Shown piece after piece: positions 36,301 to 51,300 of a stretch of DNA of 64,000 bases. The translations under genes and the position numbers were made by a program. The notes beneath the pieces are model-generated. The model was given only the letters and a program-made list of their open reading frames with translations, searched no databases and was not told where the DNA came from. The stretch spans positions 9,050,971 to 9,114,970 of the forward strand of contig NC_081333.1 in NCBI RefSeq assembly GCF_022539665.2, in the 5' to 3' direction. This DNA is from Daphnia carinata (Eukaryota; Arthropoda; Branchiopoda; Diplostraca; Daphniidae). Each line of letters begins with the position of its first letter. Position 1 is the first letter of the stretch.

Positions 36301-39300
36301 TGTAGTTTTTCTTTCACTTTAGTACTCGTTTAAGGCATGTTTCCTTTTTTTTTTATATACAGAAATCTTTTTTTTTTCAAGGCCAAGTCTTGTTTTTTCT
36401 TTACCATTCCTCGTGGTTTTTCATTAAATCATTTCCTTACCTTGTTTCCGAGGCTTACCTTAAAAAAATGTTTATCTTTTCCTTTCTCCCTCCATTCGTC
36501 ATTGTATAAGAGAAATCTACGTATAAGTAAAAGGACAAGAAAACAAGATGGGAACATTCACTGCGTTTCCTGTTAAATCACCAGTTAATTGTCGTTCCAT
36601 TGTCCGACCACTTCAATTGCGACATTGGAAGGGTCCTGATTTTTTTTTCTTTCTGTTTTCATTGGTTGACTTCAATTGAATTATTAAAGAAAAACGGACA
36701 GACAAACATCTGGCTTGAATGTCGTGCTCAATTGAGGCAGTGTTGTCTGGCCCGCTTTTTGAAATGCCCGGTTTCGTTTCTATCTCCCGCAATGTGCAGA
36801 AATTTTTTTGGCCGTCAGAAGGTGGACAGACTGGTCGTTCTAGATTAACGCCCAGGATGGTTTTTATGTTATATCAAAACCATGTTAGACAACACTCGAT
36901 CGTGATTTATCCATTATATCACCTTGTTGGGACGTTGTAGCGAAATGTTGTCCGTGTATTTTTCAAAGAAGGAAGGATGACCGTGAAAGAAGAAATGCAA
37001 CGAAGCGAACGAAAAGAGAGAGGCAAGAGATAGACGAGAGTAGCAACGGGGCCATAACCTTTTCTAGGTCCTTAGGTCACAGCTGTTTTCACTTCAACTT
37101 TAGTGACTGACAGATCTTTGGAGCGTGAAGACGTTTTTCTGTTTTGTTTGCTTTTATCGTTGTTTTGTTCTTTTTTTTCGGCGATGAATAATTTAAATTC
37201 CAACATGTTTTTCGATCGAAGAGAACAAGAGGATTTCCAGGAGTAAAACATAGTGCCATTGAATCGTGAAAGAATCAGATAAAACTTTCGGTGCAAAGTT
37301 CTTTCATTCTAATGGAATTTAGCTGCCGTGCTTTCGCCATGTTGACTTTTCCAGTAGACCAACGCAGTGGGATTGTGATCCGTAATGCGTGTGTCACTCA
37401 CAACAATTTGCGTGCTCGACAAACCCAACCCAGAAAAGTGCAATAATCTCTCTTTCACACCAGTCCTAAGTAAAAGAACTCATTCGACCGACGAAACATT
37501 TTTCTAATACGTACGCTGGAAATTGCTGAATTTCTATAGCATCCATCAGTTCGTTCGTGTTTGCTGGACGAGTGAGTCGCAACTTGATGACGACGAAGGC
37601 CCCTCAGCCACTTGAACAATCACGAAACCCATCTCAACCTGTCTGCTTCTAACTTGATGAAGTATCGCGATATTTGTGTATGTAGCGTGCGAAAACCCAA
37701 ATCAAAATTCAACGAAAAGTCTCGAGTCCACCACACCCACCAACGACCGTGCTGATCGGGTTTAAACGTGGGAAAACATTTTTTTTTTTGCGTCGATCGT
37801 TCCAACGAAAATCTTTATTTTTTCTCCCCGTCTTCGTACAGTGAACCTTTGCGGTTGCTACTATGAGAAAGCAGTTCATTGTTTACATTTGTGTTGGTTG
37901 ACTCACACGACGATGAGTCCAACACCGACGATCGGCCAGAAAGTCTCAGCCAGTTATCTGCTTGACTGTCCTTGTCTCTCTTTTCTGTACGCTAGCCCGC
38001 GCTCATAAAGCCAATAGAACAGCCAGGTGTGTCTCGCTTATAGTTCGTGCTCAGCCAGTGGATCGACGTAGTGCCGACAGCGCACAGACTTACACTTGGT
38101 TCGCCAGCCGGCTGAATCGGTAGCCTCTGTTGTTTCTCTCTCTATTTATTTCGTTTTTTTGTGCATATTTCCATGAGTGTGTTTAGTAAATACGTGTCGT
38201 TTTCGCACGCACATTGAACAGCCAACACGTTGTTCGTTACGCCAACTAGTAAGACTGTCGTGAGTGGACTTAGTTTTCAAGCAATCGGCAAGCTCGATGG
38301 CAACAATTGTTCGACTTGAACACGACGAGAAAACGCGAGATCTAGTGCATTCGTTATTGATTTTGTGTTGCTGTTAGTGAAGGCGATCGACGTTCCTACT
38401 GCGCACTACGTTGTAGTTTTGTGTTTGGCCAACGTTCGTGTGTGTTGACATTCCAACTGGATATCGATCCGACTATTATCCTGTCATCCGACTAATTCAA
38501 TAAGAAGAGTAAGAAAAGCCACGTATCATCATTCGTGTATATACATATAGTATTTTTGAAATGGAATGCCTTGCGTGCCTGTTTATTATGCCGGATATTT
38601 TAATATGCGATAGGAATTGCGACATCAGTTAGGTTCTCGCTGTGCGGACGGAAAAATTCTTTATAATAGATTCCGTCTCATTCTTCATCCTGTCCCGGAT
38701 GTATCGCCGGTGACACATGAATTGTGTTGTCATCTTAAAGTTTTCTTTTTTTTTTCTTTTATTATTTTTTTTTTCCTGTCTTGTAACACTGGCAGACATT
38801 TTATTTATTTATTTTTTTGTCGTGTACTTATTATGCTCTGGTGAACTTCCGCATGTTGCGTCCCGTCGTTTTTTTTTTTTGTTTTTTTTTTCGAATCACG
38901 CGATGAATTGTTGCTTCTCTCTAGTCGTCTCAAAAAATATCCTCTCCCTCTCTCTTTCTTTTTTTGTGGAAATACAAGTCGGGGGAAGAAGACGTGATTA
39001 CATCACAAGGGAGGCAACCTGAAACGTGCGTGAGTCAAGTCTTTAGGTCCTTGAGGTTGGGGCAGCTTTACACGGAGTGAGAGGGGAGAGTTTGGTGATT
39101 GTTCACGGTCTTTTTGGAATGAATTGCAAGGCAAAAGTCCCAAATGAAGAAAAGAAAAATCGCAGTGACCCTCGACAATCCACTTCAGGTTGAAAAAAAA
39201 AAATTTCAGTAGTGAAATGAGAAAAAAAAACAAACAGAGCGGATAATGAGAAAAAGATCGTTTGCGTTTTTTAAATGGCCAGCATTTTCACGTTTGGATT

Positions 39301-42300
39301 TTTGTTGTTTGCCGTTATTAAATGTCCCTTTTTCTTTCCTATTGTCTCGTGAATGGGCGACTGTGTACAAACTACGCGGTCCAACAGAATGAACGGAGGC
39401 CTTTCTATTGAATCGCGTGAACCGTTGCGTTTTGTTCGTGTACCGTTAGCTTGACCGCGCCGTAATATTGCACACCATACGAGACTTCTGTGCCGAAACG
39501 AAAATACAGATAAATTAGAACACCCAAAACACGCAAACACGCATGAGAGGCCAGGCCAGAGCCTGAACGTATTGGGCAATGACGTGAGTCAAACCGAGGG
39601 AATCAGGGACTCTCCTTTCGTCCTGTTGCCACATACGCCCCAGCCATCTCGCCAATCTAGAAAATCATCCGTCTTTTTCTTTTTTTTTTTTATTGAATTT
39701 TTTCGTTTTATTTGTTTTCACATGTTTTCTGGCATTTGTTTCTTTTTCTTTTTTTTGAGAAATTCCACCTTTATTTTCAATCGGTTGGCATATAAAAAAC
39801 TTTCATAAGGCGTGGTCGGCTGCCAGTTTTCCGTTGTTTACGATTGAGCTATATACTCTACTTATATTACAATATTTATTTTATTTTTAACGCCCTATTT
39901 CGAAGCTGAGCAACGAAGCTCGTCTAGCCAGCAGAGTAGGCGCGGCGCGAAATATGAAAAGAAAGGAAGGAACGAACGACACGGATGTCTGGTTTCACGG
40001 GATGGCTGCGTGCGAATTAGCCGATGGAAAGTTGGTCCATCTAGTGGTCCAAAGAAAAGGTTTTTCCAAATCAAAAAAATTTGATTTTCAAAATTCAAAC
40101 AGATAGAAAAAAAGAAATTCAGAAAAATATGAATAAAGATTCGAAATAGTGGAACAGATGGTGTGGGATCATTGTCCAGCCGCAGGTCACTATGAAAGCC
40201 AGGGCCAACATTCTTTGCAGAATCTGGTGCCGAAATGACAGCGCCCGTCACGCTCATTCGCATGTCATCATCGTTCTGTGTACCTAAATATGGACCCTTT
40301 CTTTTTCATTGCAGACGAGTTCGTTTACACGGAAGATGATGATGGCCTCGGAGCCGGCCAATGGTACCAGCTTGCCGTCGGTCATCCTGGGGTCGTCGTC
40401 GACGGTGGGAACCAGTTCCGCCTCTAAATCCATGTCTAGTCTGGCGCTCCGCGACCAGCAGCATCATCAAAACGTCGAAGGAGTCAAAGAGCGAAAAGAG
40501 CGACAGATGCGACGCATGGCGGCCGAAATGGACGACCAACGATCAAAGTGAGTTGTAGTTGTCACCTGTCTTAATCGCTTTTTCTCTTGTGTCTCATCCC
40601 TTTCCATTGTCACTGTCCGTTCCTTCCTAACGTTCTCCCACCGTAAATCTCAGTACAAAAAAAAAAGGTAATTATATTTGAACCGTTCCACACCGGTAAA
40701 TTTTCCTTTTTCTTTTCTCCATTTGCTTGTTAAAATTCTCAAACGATATATTTTATTTTTTTCCACTCGGGTATTTTTTTTTTGTTTCCGGGATGAAGAA
40801 AAAAAGCTGCTCTCATCCGGTTATTCACTTTCCCTTGGGCAACATGGAATGCAATAACTTTGTTAAGATCATCCTTCATCCTATTTCAAAAAATGGTGGA
40901 TCACGTTGATGTTTGATTGCCTGTACAATCCCCATACGGACATAAGCTTCTTTTCCCTATGGCTGTGATCTACTGTGCACATCAAGCTCATCAATTACCA
41001 TCAGTCATACGGTTGTCTTTTATGTGACATTTTTTCACGGCTTGTCGGCGTGACTGGTGTGTGTGTCGCCCTTTAAATAGCATCGCCGTGCGATGCTTGA
41101 ATACGGTGGGGGACAGGTAGACTCACTTGACAGGCTTCCCCGCTTGTTCCGCCATGAATAACATTGACGTGTGACTTTTTCTATTGTCTCCCGCCGGTAT
41201 TCCAAACTTTAAAAAAGAGAGAAATGCCGATGAGATTATTATTGAAGTCGAAAATGCCATTGCCGTGTGAAAAGAAGGGACAAAAAAAGATAACGCATGT
41301 TTGGATTTATGTTTTCGGTGTCTGCTCTTCGGCGATAAAACAGATTCGAACGCGACAAGGCGGAAGCATTGAACCACCAGAAGGAGGCCATGAACCGCGC
41401 CTTTCGTGTCCAGCTGGCCAAATTGCTCAAAGAGAAGGAGGACCTGCAGCGCAAATGTCAGACGCTGATGCAACAGTCGAAGGAACCGAATGGCAAGATC
41501 CAATCAAACGGGATGACAACAACAGCCGCCAGCCAAGCAGCCGCCGAGACAATGAAATTAATTCACGAGAACACCATTTTGCGCAACGAAAAAAAGAAAC
41601 AAGAAGAACAATTACAGGTAGCATGACGATCATTAAGCTTAATTAACGCACTCACTTTTAATTCAACAGTGTTTGCAACAACAACAAAAATGATTTTCAT
41701 GGAGTTTTCGTTTAGTTTCACGGAGAAAGCTAATTGAATATTAAAACTTTCATAATTATCAGATGATGAGGGAAAGTGAGCAACACCGGTTCGAAAATAT
41801 GCGGAGTCTATTGGATGACAAGGCTCGCGAGCTGATAACGTTCCAGAAGCAGTTACGTCAACAAATCGCCCGTTTGGTAAGTCCCTTTTTTGTTTTGTTA
41901 TTGTTGTGTCACCAGCGTAACGAAAACCTGTAGTTAAAAGAAGAAAAAAAAAAAAACAACTAAAATCATAGCGGATCTTTAACTTTACCTGCGAAGTACG
42001 AACACAAGAAAATTCCCGATAGTTGCGAAAACGGATTTCAATGGGAAATGGTTGGTCGTGCTTGGAAGGCTTGCCGATGCGCATTTCAATCTGGAATGAC
42101 GGATAGTTTCCTTTTTCTTTTTGTTTTGAGCAAAAATTCTGCAATTTTCTACAATTCAAAAACATTGACAGTCGTAGGTTGGAGAGAGTGCAAATTCAAC
42201 TTTCTCTCACCCTGCCAAAAACAAAACAGTTGAAATGCTGGGAGAATATCTCATCCCGCCATAGTTATGTTTACTTCTCTCTCTCTCTCTCCTTTTTGAA

Positions 42301-45300
42301 GGGAGCCTATCCGGTTTCATGTGCCGGTCGCGTCTATCGTCACGCCAACTTTCATTTTACTGAGAAATCGATAATTTTTTTTATGTGCAGCTGCGCATAA
42401 TTGCGATTGTGTTCTCTAATAATTTCAGAGTTCCCGCCATTAAATATTATTCTTTTTTTTTATTTTTTTATTTTTCTGTTTGGTTTGTTGTACCAACACA
42501 GATATCTAATTGCCTGCTGATTTCTATTTGCCCTTTCCCCCACATTCTTTTTATTTTAATGTTCAACGCGGGAATGTCATTGACCACCTTCCAATCCGAA
42601 TACCCCGCAATCAAGTTCAGGCGACTTCAACAGTACTTTAGCGATGACATGATGACGCCTTTTAAACAGAATTTTTTTTTTTTTTGGCGCGTTTTGAAAA
42701 TTTAAAATTTAAAGTGAGCACTGCCGTTCACGCAGACGGCGCATGGGTGTAGGAAACAGAGTGTGTTATAGGTATACGAACGACAGGTGGGCGCGCGCGC
42801 GCGCGCGAGTGAAAATCGGCACACCCCGCAACGACGATTTACACGGCCCGTTGACTCGTGCACTTGTACTGCATGGAACGGTGTATAAACCACCGATCGG
42901 AAAACCTGTTTTTTTGTTGTTGCGGCCGCGTCTTCCACGACGAGAACGAAAACTGACAGCAATAACCGCTGTTGGTTTGGCTTGCCCGTAAAAAAAAAAC
43001 AGCCAAGCGAACAGCAACAACATCAACGGTATAAGAAAAATGATTGTTTTACATTTAGACGGTTAAGAGATGAATCGACTTTCACCACCTCGAGGCATAC
43101 CGACGGTAGTTGCTGGCAAGCGCAGGTGAACGAGTTATTTATTACGTATTTTTTTCTCTCTTTATGACAGCTTTACCTCGCGGATTTAAAGAGAAAGAAA
43201 AATGCTTGTTAAAATTCCAGGAATGTTCCGCGCATCCCACCCCCCCCCCCCCCACGCCTCATTGGCATCGTTATTCCAATCTTGACTGGTTTGAGACGTT
43301 AAATATTTTTTACGCGGCCCTTGGTAGAAATAAAGGTCAACGACGTCTTTTAGATCCCCCCCCCCCCGTGTTCTGAAAATCCAGAACAAACCTCCAAAAG
43401 AAGCTTCTCCTCTTGCCTCTCCCTACTTCAGCCTGCAATGAATTTGCGAACGTAGTGGGCACCGATAACAACAGCCGTTGTGCAACGATTCTCCGTAACA
43501 AGACACTAGTCTGGCCTTTAAGAAGATGCAGTCGTTTTTATTTTATTTTCCACCGGTTGCATGTATGTCTCTTAGTCTCTATTTGGACTTCGTGAAAGTT
43601 CATCGCGCTTTTTGCAGAGCCCCTCGCGCACAGAATTTGGTGATGGGACGGGCCCACATATATTTGAACGCAATAGTCTTAAGTATGGGCTCGTTCTACC
43701 TGTACTCGGAGCTCTGACTCTGCAAAAAGGTAAAACTGCTGGTTGGCGCGTACCGCTATGCATCTTGGGCGAGAATGGGCCCATACCTGACATGAATACT
43801 TAATAGCGCCAAAATATATAATTTTTAAAACCAGAAAAAGAAATAGGAAAAAAGCGCAGGGATCAGAAGGTTACAACGCAAGTCTCTGTGAACTTCCTCT
43901 TTTGTTTTGGTCTGCCTCCTTTCTTGCGCGCTACACACACACACACAGAGCGACCACTACACCGAGACCGCGCTGTGTGTCAGTGTGTCAGCTTGAAGCG
44001 AACTCAAGGCGGCGCGTTCGTGGCAGAATTATTTACATTCGTTGGTCGAGAGGAGCGCACGGGTGTTTCAATCACGATGTCCTCCCTCCGGATAAAAAAA
44101 CATTGTTTTTTTGTTTTTCTTTGCCGCCATTCCGCTCCATGTACGGAATAGGTCGTCTACCTTGTTCCGTCCGGTATATATCTTCGTGGGGTCCACTGCG
44201 TGCGTTGACATCGCCTGCGCACATTGATAATGTAACATTATTCTATTCTCTCTCTGGGAATAAGAGAAAATGACGATCAATCAGAATAAAAACGTATATG
44301 TCGTGTTGGACCTACGTATGCGTGTGCATTATTTTGTATGGCTGGCTAGTAACACTGAACCAATGGCATTTTTCAGGGCGGTCTGGGGTTGGGGGCATCG
44401 AGATTTGTATCGCGACTGTGATGGACACTTCGAGCGTAACACCAAAAAATGCACCCCCTTTCCCCCTCCGAAAAAAACTGGCCTCGATAAGTAGATCCAG
44501 TAACGAAGCGAGCTAAAGTTCCAGTCAATGTAAAGAATCAGTTCTTTTGCTGCTGTTTCTTTACCGATAATGATCGCTGTCCTATTTTTCTGTAGGCGCT
44601 TGTTTACATTAATTTTTCCCCCCGCTCTTCTCGTTAATTTTTTTTTTTTTTTTTTTTCAGTTATAGCGTGAGTAGCTATAACGAAGAACATACCTATTTC
44701 TAGTTAAGAACCTCTTGACTCGTTTCTTCGGATGGAAGGGGGCAGGAGAAGTAGGAAAAGAGCTCGAGAACCTTCACACAACAATTGCTGTTGTTGTTGC
44801 GGGGTTTTTTACTGTTAATGGAAATGAAAGAAAATGTCAGTCATGACGTTTTTCACGCGAGTCGTGATGGTGGCTTCTCCCTTACCTCGTGCCCCTCCAT
44901 TCGTTCTTGCTGCTTTTTGTTTTGTATTGATATTTTTTTTTGATTACTATTCCTTCCTCTAAGTTTCTTTTCTTTATTCTGTTTTTGTCTGGCTCGACTT
45001 TTCCGAGTGTACAGTGAGGCAGCAAACCTCTGCCGTTTGTGATGTTATGGGCGGATAATAAGCCTCTGTGTGTGGAATTTATCGTTCGTTACTTCTTTTT
45101 TTTTTCCTAGCCAAATGTTTACGTCTTTTGAAGGGAAAATTATAGACCTCAAGGTTTCGAGACGCGAGTATTATGCCAGCAACCCGCACAATAGGCCCAT
45201 GGTATTTTATTTTGTCTTCTTATTCCTATTCTTTCCACCTTTTTATCTTGATTATGTTTCCTCGAAAGAAAAATACGTAAGAGTAAAGGGCTGGTGGGAC

Positions 45301-45447
45301 AAAGAGGGAGGCATCACTGCTGTTAGAGAAAGTAGAGAAAGTGGGCTTCGGTTCAGTTCGGTCATTTCATTTATTTTTTTTTTATTCCACCCTTCTATTT
45401 ATTTTTTTTTTCTCATACCAAAGTTTTATTTCACCTGAGTTTGCCTA

Positions 45448-45486
<39 letters not shown>

Positions 45487-48279
45487 GAATTGAAGAAGGT
45501 TATCTCACAAAAAAAAAAACCAAATAGTTATGAGACCTCTTTTTAATTATAACACAAGAGCGGCGGTGTGGTTGGTCTTTTTTGCTTTGCCTACATTTTG
45601 TTTTTTTTCTTAGAAGAAACGGAATTTTTTCGTGGGGCTTCTGACCGCCGGCCATTATTAAACGTCCTTTTGCGGTTCGGTCTCATTTTCTTGTGTTTTT
45701 TTCCCTTTTGTTCTTATTTGTACGTTAACTCCCGGCGAGCGAACCGAGAAGGAAGGAGATATGTGTTACACGTTTGTGTTTGATATCTTGTTCTTTTTAG
45801 GATTGACGTGTGTTTTTTTGTTTTCTTTTTGTTGTTTTCAAAATTTAAGTGAAATTTTCTTGTTGTCCTCATTCTCTGAAAAAAAATTTCTTTTCTTCCG
45901 TTTATGTATGTGTCGGATATGGCGACAATAGCGTGAGGAATCCAAAACCAAAGATCGCGTCATTTCGCACCTGGAAGCCGAACTGCGCATGCAAACCGGA
46001 CGGGCCCAGCAATTCCGCGACATCCTCGAACAGTCGCTCCTCACGGCCAACCGTAGCAGCATTTCCGTAAGTCTTTCACACAATTCAATTTCCATTCTAT
46101 TCAATTCTTTCATCGCCATTCATATATTTTTTTATAACTGTACTATGCGGGATTAACATAGCCCTATTGTCTTGTCGTGTTCATCGGCGTTCCGAACGAC
46201 CAAGTCACGGCCGAACAACATCGACATTTAAAAATCTTTAAAACGAAAAAAAAAAAAAAGACGGGCGCTATTTTAATAGTTAATTATATCCGCTTTCTCC
46301 AATGAACATAAAAATCATTGGTTGATGCTACCGTATCGCTTTGACCGCGCACGGGCGGTTAAAGTCTAGCCGAGCTCCATTGTTACGTGTGGTTATTATG
46401 GGTTGTTAGCGAATCGTGTTTTTCTTGTCTGCGGCTACAGTCTCCCCCACATATCAATACATGCCTGCGCGTATTGTATGATCATCATTATCGATGCCTC
46501 TTCATGATGGACGGGTATGAGTTGCTCTGCCACCTCTTCCAACTACCAAATCCGTCACGATGTGAACCCGCGTTATGAGCACGAGAGGGGGGTATTCAGT
46601 TCAACGGCAGAGAGATGCTTATGGATTTTAAAAGTCTACAGTTAGTTGCGGTTCACCTTCTCACGGTTCGCTTTTCGTGTCCTCGTGTTTTCTACAACCG
46701 CTGACGTGTTTATGTGAGTTTCTCGGAAAGAAAAAGCTTTTTTTTTTTTTTTGAAAGAAAAATGAAGCGATGAGCAACGCTTTTATTACAAGCAGCCGTC
46801 ACATCCAGCCTGATGGATGACTTCTTTCTCTGTGCAACATGCCATCGAGAAAACAGTAGAAAGGATTGAGTTCAGAACTACCTCACAAACATCGCAGCAG
46901 CAAACGAATTAAAAACAAAATGTCCGACGCTTTAACGATTAGGTAACTACCATTTTACATGCGTGTATCACTTATTCGACGCTCCTCGTGTTGTTTATTC
47001 AACTGAATGACGACGGCCCACCACTCCCTCGGCGACACGCACATGTGTTTTCTCTCTTTCTCTTCGCTCTCTCCATTTTCAGATTTTTTTTTTTTTTGCG
47101 CCTGCGCTAGATGAACAACAGGTAGAAACAACAATTAAGAGGAACCTTCTCCTGAAAGAGATGACAAGGTAGATGATAATACGTTATCCTCAACTTGATG
47201 GGTTTAATGTCTCCACAGGGTAGATTCATTGTTTATTAGGCATTAACAATTGTTTTTGTTTCCATATTTGTTACGCTCTGACCTTTTCGCTCCCCAACCG
47301 TCTTACCCCTTTTCGAAAATATTTCTTTTAAATAACACACGGCATTTTTTTGTTTTTATTTGGTGTGTTTGTTTTTCCATTTTCTCCCACCTTTTTCTCG
47401 TTTCTGGCGCCCTCTTGACGTATGTCGTAATGCATCAGGCATTGGGGTGACCGGCAAAGGGTCGTGCTACTTCTTATTCTATAAAGCTGTCGTCTTATTT
47501 CTCTCTTTATGGGCGTTACATGACGAAAGGATTCCTTTTAAAAGCTTTTCATCTACTGTAATGTCTTAATCCCTCGCGACATCTTTTATGCATATATTTA
47601 CACTTGTATCTTACATTCGAGTTGGGTGACGAGCAACTCTTGTTTCGAACGCTTTCGTGTGTCCATTTCGAACCGTAGGATCGCATACCAAAAAAAAAAA
47701 AAAAAAAAGAAAAGAGGAAAAAGCGTGTGCAGCAATAAAATGCAATCAGCCCTTCTTTTATTCTTCTTTTGCCTTCCGCCGGCGCAGATGCGGTTATAAC
47801 GAGGTTGACTCTCAAATGAACGACACTGTCTAACCTCTTTCTCCCAGTCTCCTATATGCCGGTCTTTGTATGCATCCCCCAGCGCCTCGGTGACGTACGA
47901 AATCTAGACGTCTGTATCGGCATCCCCTTTTTCTTTTTTTCTTGTCGTGCAGAAATTACTTTGCGAGTTGCGTGCTAAACTTTTGCCAACTTTATCCCAG
48001 ACTTTTTTTTTTTTAATTTTTATTAGAATATTTTTAAAGGGAAAAAGACCATTTTATTTCCATTTTCATGGACCTTTTTTTTTTCCTCTCACGTTGTCGA
48101 TACGAGCACGAAAGACAAAAAGAAGAACGACCAGACAAAGTTGTGATCACGCAGGTGACCCTTAGTGATCCCTTCTAGGCGACTCTCGAACTGTTAGTCT
48201 CCTCTGCGATACCACAACAACGGCCGAATAACTTCACTTAATGGATAATGGGATGACTCTTAGGGCGGAATTTATTTCC

Positions 48280-48318
<39 letters not shown>

Positions 48319-51300
48319 TCTTGTCTCTTCGGGCACATCGTGCGCTCAACAATAGGGAGCAACAGGTGAAACGACAAAAAGACACTAAACAAAAAAAGAT
48401 GGAGGGGAACCGGTTCGTTTTTTGTTTTTGTTTGCTTGATTGGTGAATGAGAAGGAGGGGGGGGGGGGAGGGCACGCTATCGGGAAAAACAGAATGTACT
48501 TTCACTGTTCCAATGATGATCTCTCTCACTCTACGCGCCCACCCCCCCCTTTAATTTGGTTTGTTGTTTCGCTCTCTACGCTCTCTATTTCCAAGACGGT
48601 GCCGGGATGTCTTTTCTCTTTTGATTCCATTACCTGGGCCTTGACTTGACTATCTAAAAAGATAAATGCGGCCACGAACGAGATGGAAGGGAAAAAAGAA
48701 AAAATTACAGAATAAGATGATCGGATCGACAGCGACTACTGCCGCCCGTAGTTGCGCGTTATTTTATTTTTTTCTAAAGCAAAACGATCAGAGAGGAATC
48801 TCGCCGTAAATCAAACAACTAGAGGCGTTTTCTCTGCGCTATGCAAGTGCACAGCAACAGGAAAAGAAAAAAGGCAAGAGAGAGAGAGAGGAGAAAGAGA
48901 GAGGAGAAAGCGTGATAAGAAGAGAAACAGGTAAAAGAAGAAGGGAGGTGGAGGCTGAACTGAACCTGTGTTTATACTAGCGTCCGTCCTCCCTCCCTTC
49001 CCTTTGAGAGCTCTGACAATGCCCGGCTTGCAAGCTGTACGTTGCCTTCAGTCGTGCTCCGCCCGTCCGACAGTGTGCTAGCTAACGTAAGCGCAACTCT
49101 ATCGCTATCGCTCGCGCAAAAATCACAATCAAAAAGCGCTTTTTGAATTATTTATTTTGAACGCCAGTGTAGACTAAAGGCTTTTCTTTACGCTTTTCGT
49201 TCTTTATACGCTACATAATTCATCGCTTTGCATATTAAAAAGTGATTTTCGCTTTGAGTGCCTCTGTGCTTTTGTGAGTTCATCGTTTTAAATCCAACGA
49301 ATTCAACAAGAGGATTTCGTTCTTTTTTGTTCAGCTGAAGATTTAAATTTTCAGGTGAGTTCCCGCGAATTTACAATTAGCAATTTCAAATCAATCGTTC
49401 CGTTATTGTAAAAGTACAATACTTTCAAATGGGCGATAGTGAGATGGTCATTCAAAGGCGAAAAAGAATAGATAGTTGTAGCATAGTTTTGACATATTTT
49501 CCACACTGTTCATTGGACTGACGCCTAATGTCTCCACAAAATTGCAAAACCCAATCGTAAATATTAATTTGAAAAAAAATGTGATGTAAAAAAAAAAAAA
49601 ATGGTACAGCAGCAAAAGAGATTGTTATGAAATAGGGCCGATATTAACGGTTGGCTTCTTACGGCCGGACGCGTGAACACCTGGTCATTAGCACGCCATT
49701 CTCTACCTTACTCAGTTCAACACACGCTGCGGCGACCGAGTCTGTGTACTTGAAAGATATGGTTCGAATGAGAGTGCAATGTTCCACTTGCACCATCATT
49801 CTTTTTCTCCCGCGCTGTTTGTTCATCTTTTATTTTATCCTTTTTTGAAATGCGTTTTAGTTTATCATCATCAGCCATCATCCTGTCCAGCTATATACTT
49901 AAGCAATATAAATGCACAGAACAGCTTTTCTTGTACACGGGAACATGTTTGTGATTGACTAAATTCACATTTTGAGCCTGGACGTGGCAGCTGTTGAGCC
50001 TCCTGCTAGCTATACTTAACTCACTCGGGGCGAGATGAATGTCAATGATCGTAAAAATCGCGGGATAACGGCGCCTATACATCCATAACATTTCGTCATT
50101 TTACACGATCGTTTCAGTATCGCAGGGTGGCCGCTTGCTTTTCTTGTTCCGCTTTTTTTTGTGTGGATAGCAAGCCTATCGTTCGTTCATCGGCTGACCC
50201 GCGTGAATTCCATCTCAGTTTCTAAATGACTTTTAAAAGTCACAAAAAGAAGGAATAAAACTCTTCGGCTTAAAAGTAATAAATACAAATTGAGAAGAGC
50301 GAAACAAGGACCGTTACCCAGATGGCAAAAGCGGAACTCCATCTACGGCGCTGTCCCGAAAAGAAAAAAAAAAAAGGCATTCAGTATTTTTATTTTCTCT
50401 CCTTGTTTTTATTCTTTCCTACTGACCCACAACTTCCCTCTAGTCCCGACCAACCTCTTACCAGCAATTTCTTTTAGTCGATCTCCATCTCAGACTTTTT
50501 TTTTCTTGTTGTTCAAAGCGAGTTGGCTATCTCCTTGTTTGTGTATTTTGTTCGCACTCACGTTCGTGTCAAGCCAAAATCAACCAAAAATCTTACCATT
50601 GTTTTTTCTCTTTTCGCATTTTCTCTTGCGTTTTCTCCCAAACTCCATGTATGGATAGATTTTAAAGCGAAGTGATCTGGTCCAAACGGTTGACCGAATT
50701 GTACAGACCCGGTAACGCAATGCGAAAAACAAAAAAAAAACCTGTCTCGTTTGAGTCTATTTCGAATTGATGCGTGCGTAGAAGAAGAACTTTTGCCGAA
50801 GGGTTCGCGACTTTTAAAGTAGTGGACAAACCTCATTCCTTTATTTTTTTTTTTTATTTCTGTTTTCGTCGATAACCTCAATTTATTTCGGGAGGAATGT
50901 CGGTTGAACTGGAGCAAATATGCTTCGCTTTCGGGATAGCGCTGTCCATAAAAAAAACGCGCATACCTTTATGAATAATCAATGAAGTTTCATCGTGATT
51001 TTTTTTCTTCTCTCTCTTTGTTGCGCATTGTCACATAATTTTTTGTTTTCCTTCCGCCTTCTATTTATGCAGGGTCAACAGAACACCCATAATGAGCGTG
51101 ATGAACTGATTGCCAGCGAACGTAAACTACAAGTCCTCGTGGATGACCTTCGGGAGACGATGCGGCATCAGCAAGACACCTTCGCTCACGAAAAAAAAGA
51201 ACTGGTACTACTTTCACACGTATCTTAACTATTCATCACCTTCTGTCCCATATTTTTATTCTCTTTTCGTGACGCCTTATCTTCGTTCCATGGTGTAACA

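Larger units (their letters stand above)
41877..45931 (+). other. 4-kb intron of coiled-coil gene with simple repeats
   Basis: No exon recognised. It contains (GC)n at 42791-42807, C runs at 43240-43253 and 43356-43367, T runs at about 44638-44657 and 45450-45483, and a 12-bp inverted repeat (43608-43619 with 43718-43729). Confidence 0.5.

Noticed and set aside
36300-39800. Many 60-120 codon ORFs rich in Phe, Leu, Lys
   Set aside because: They arise from poly-T/poly-A tracts in the intron and lack start context, splicing or family resemblance.
45932-46070. ORF reading RNPKPKIASFRTW over an exon
   Set aside because: Wrong frame; the correct frame (REESKTKDRVISHLEAEL) continues the coiled coil with matching phases.
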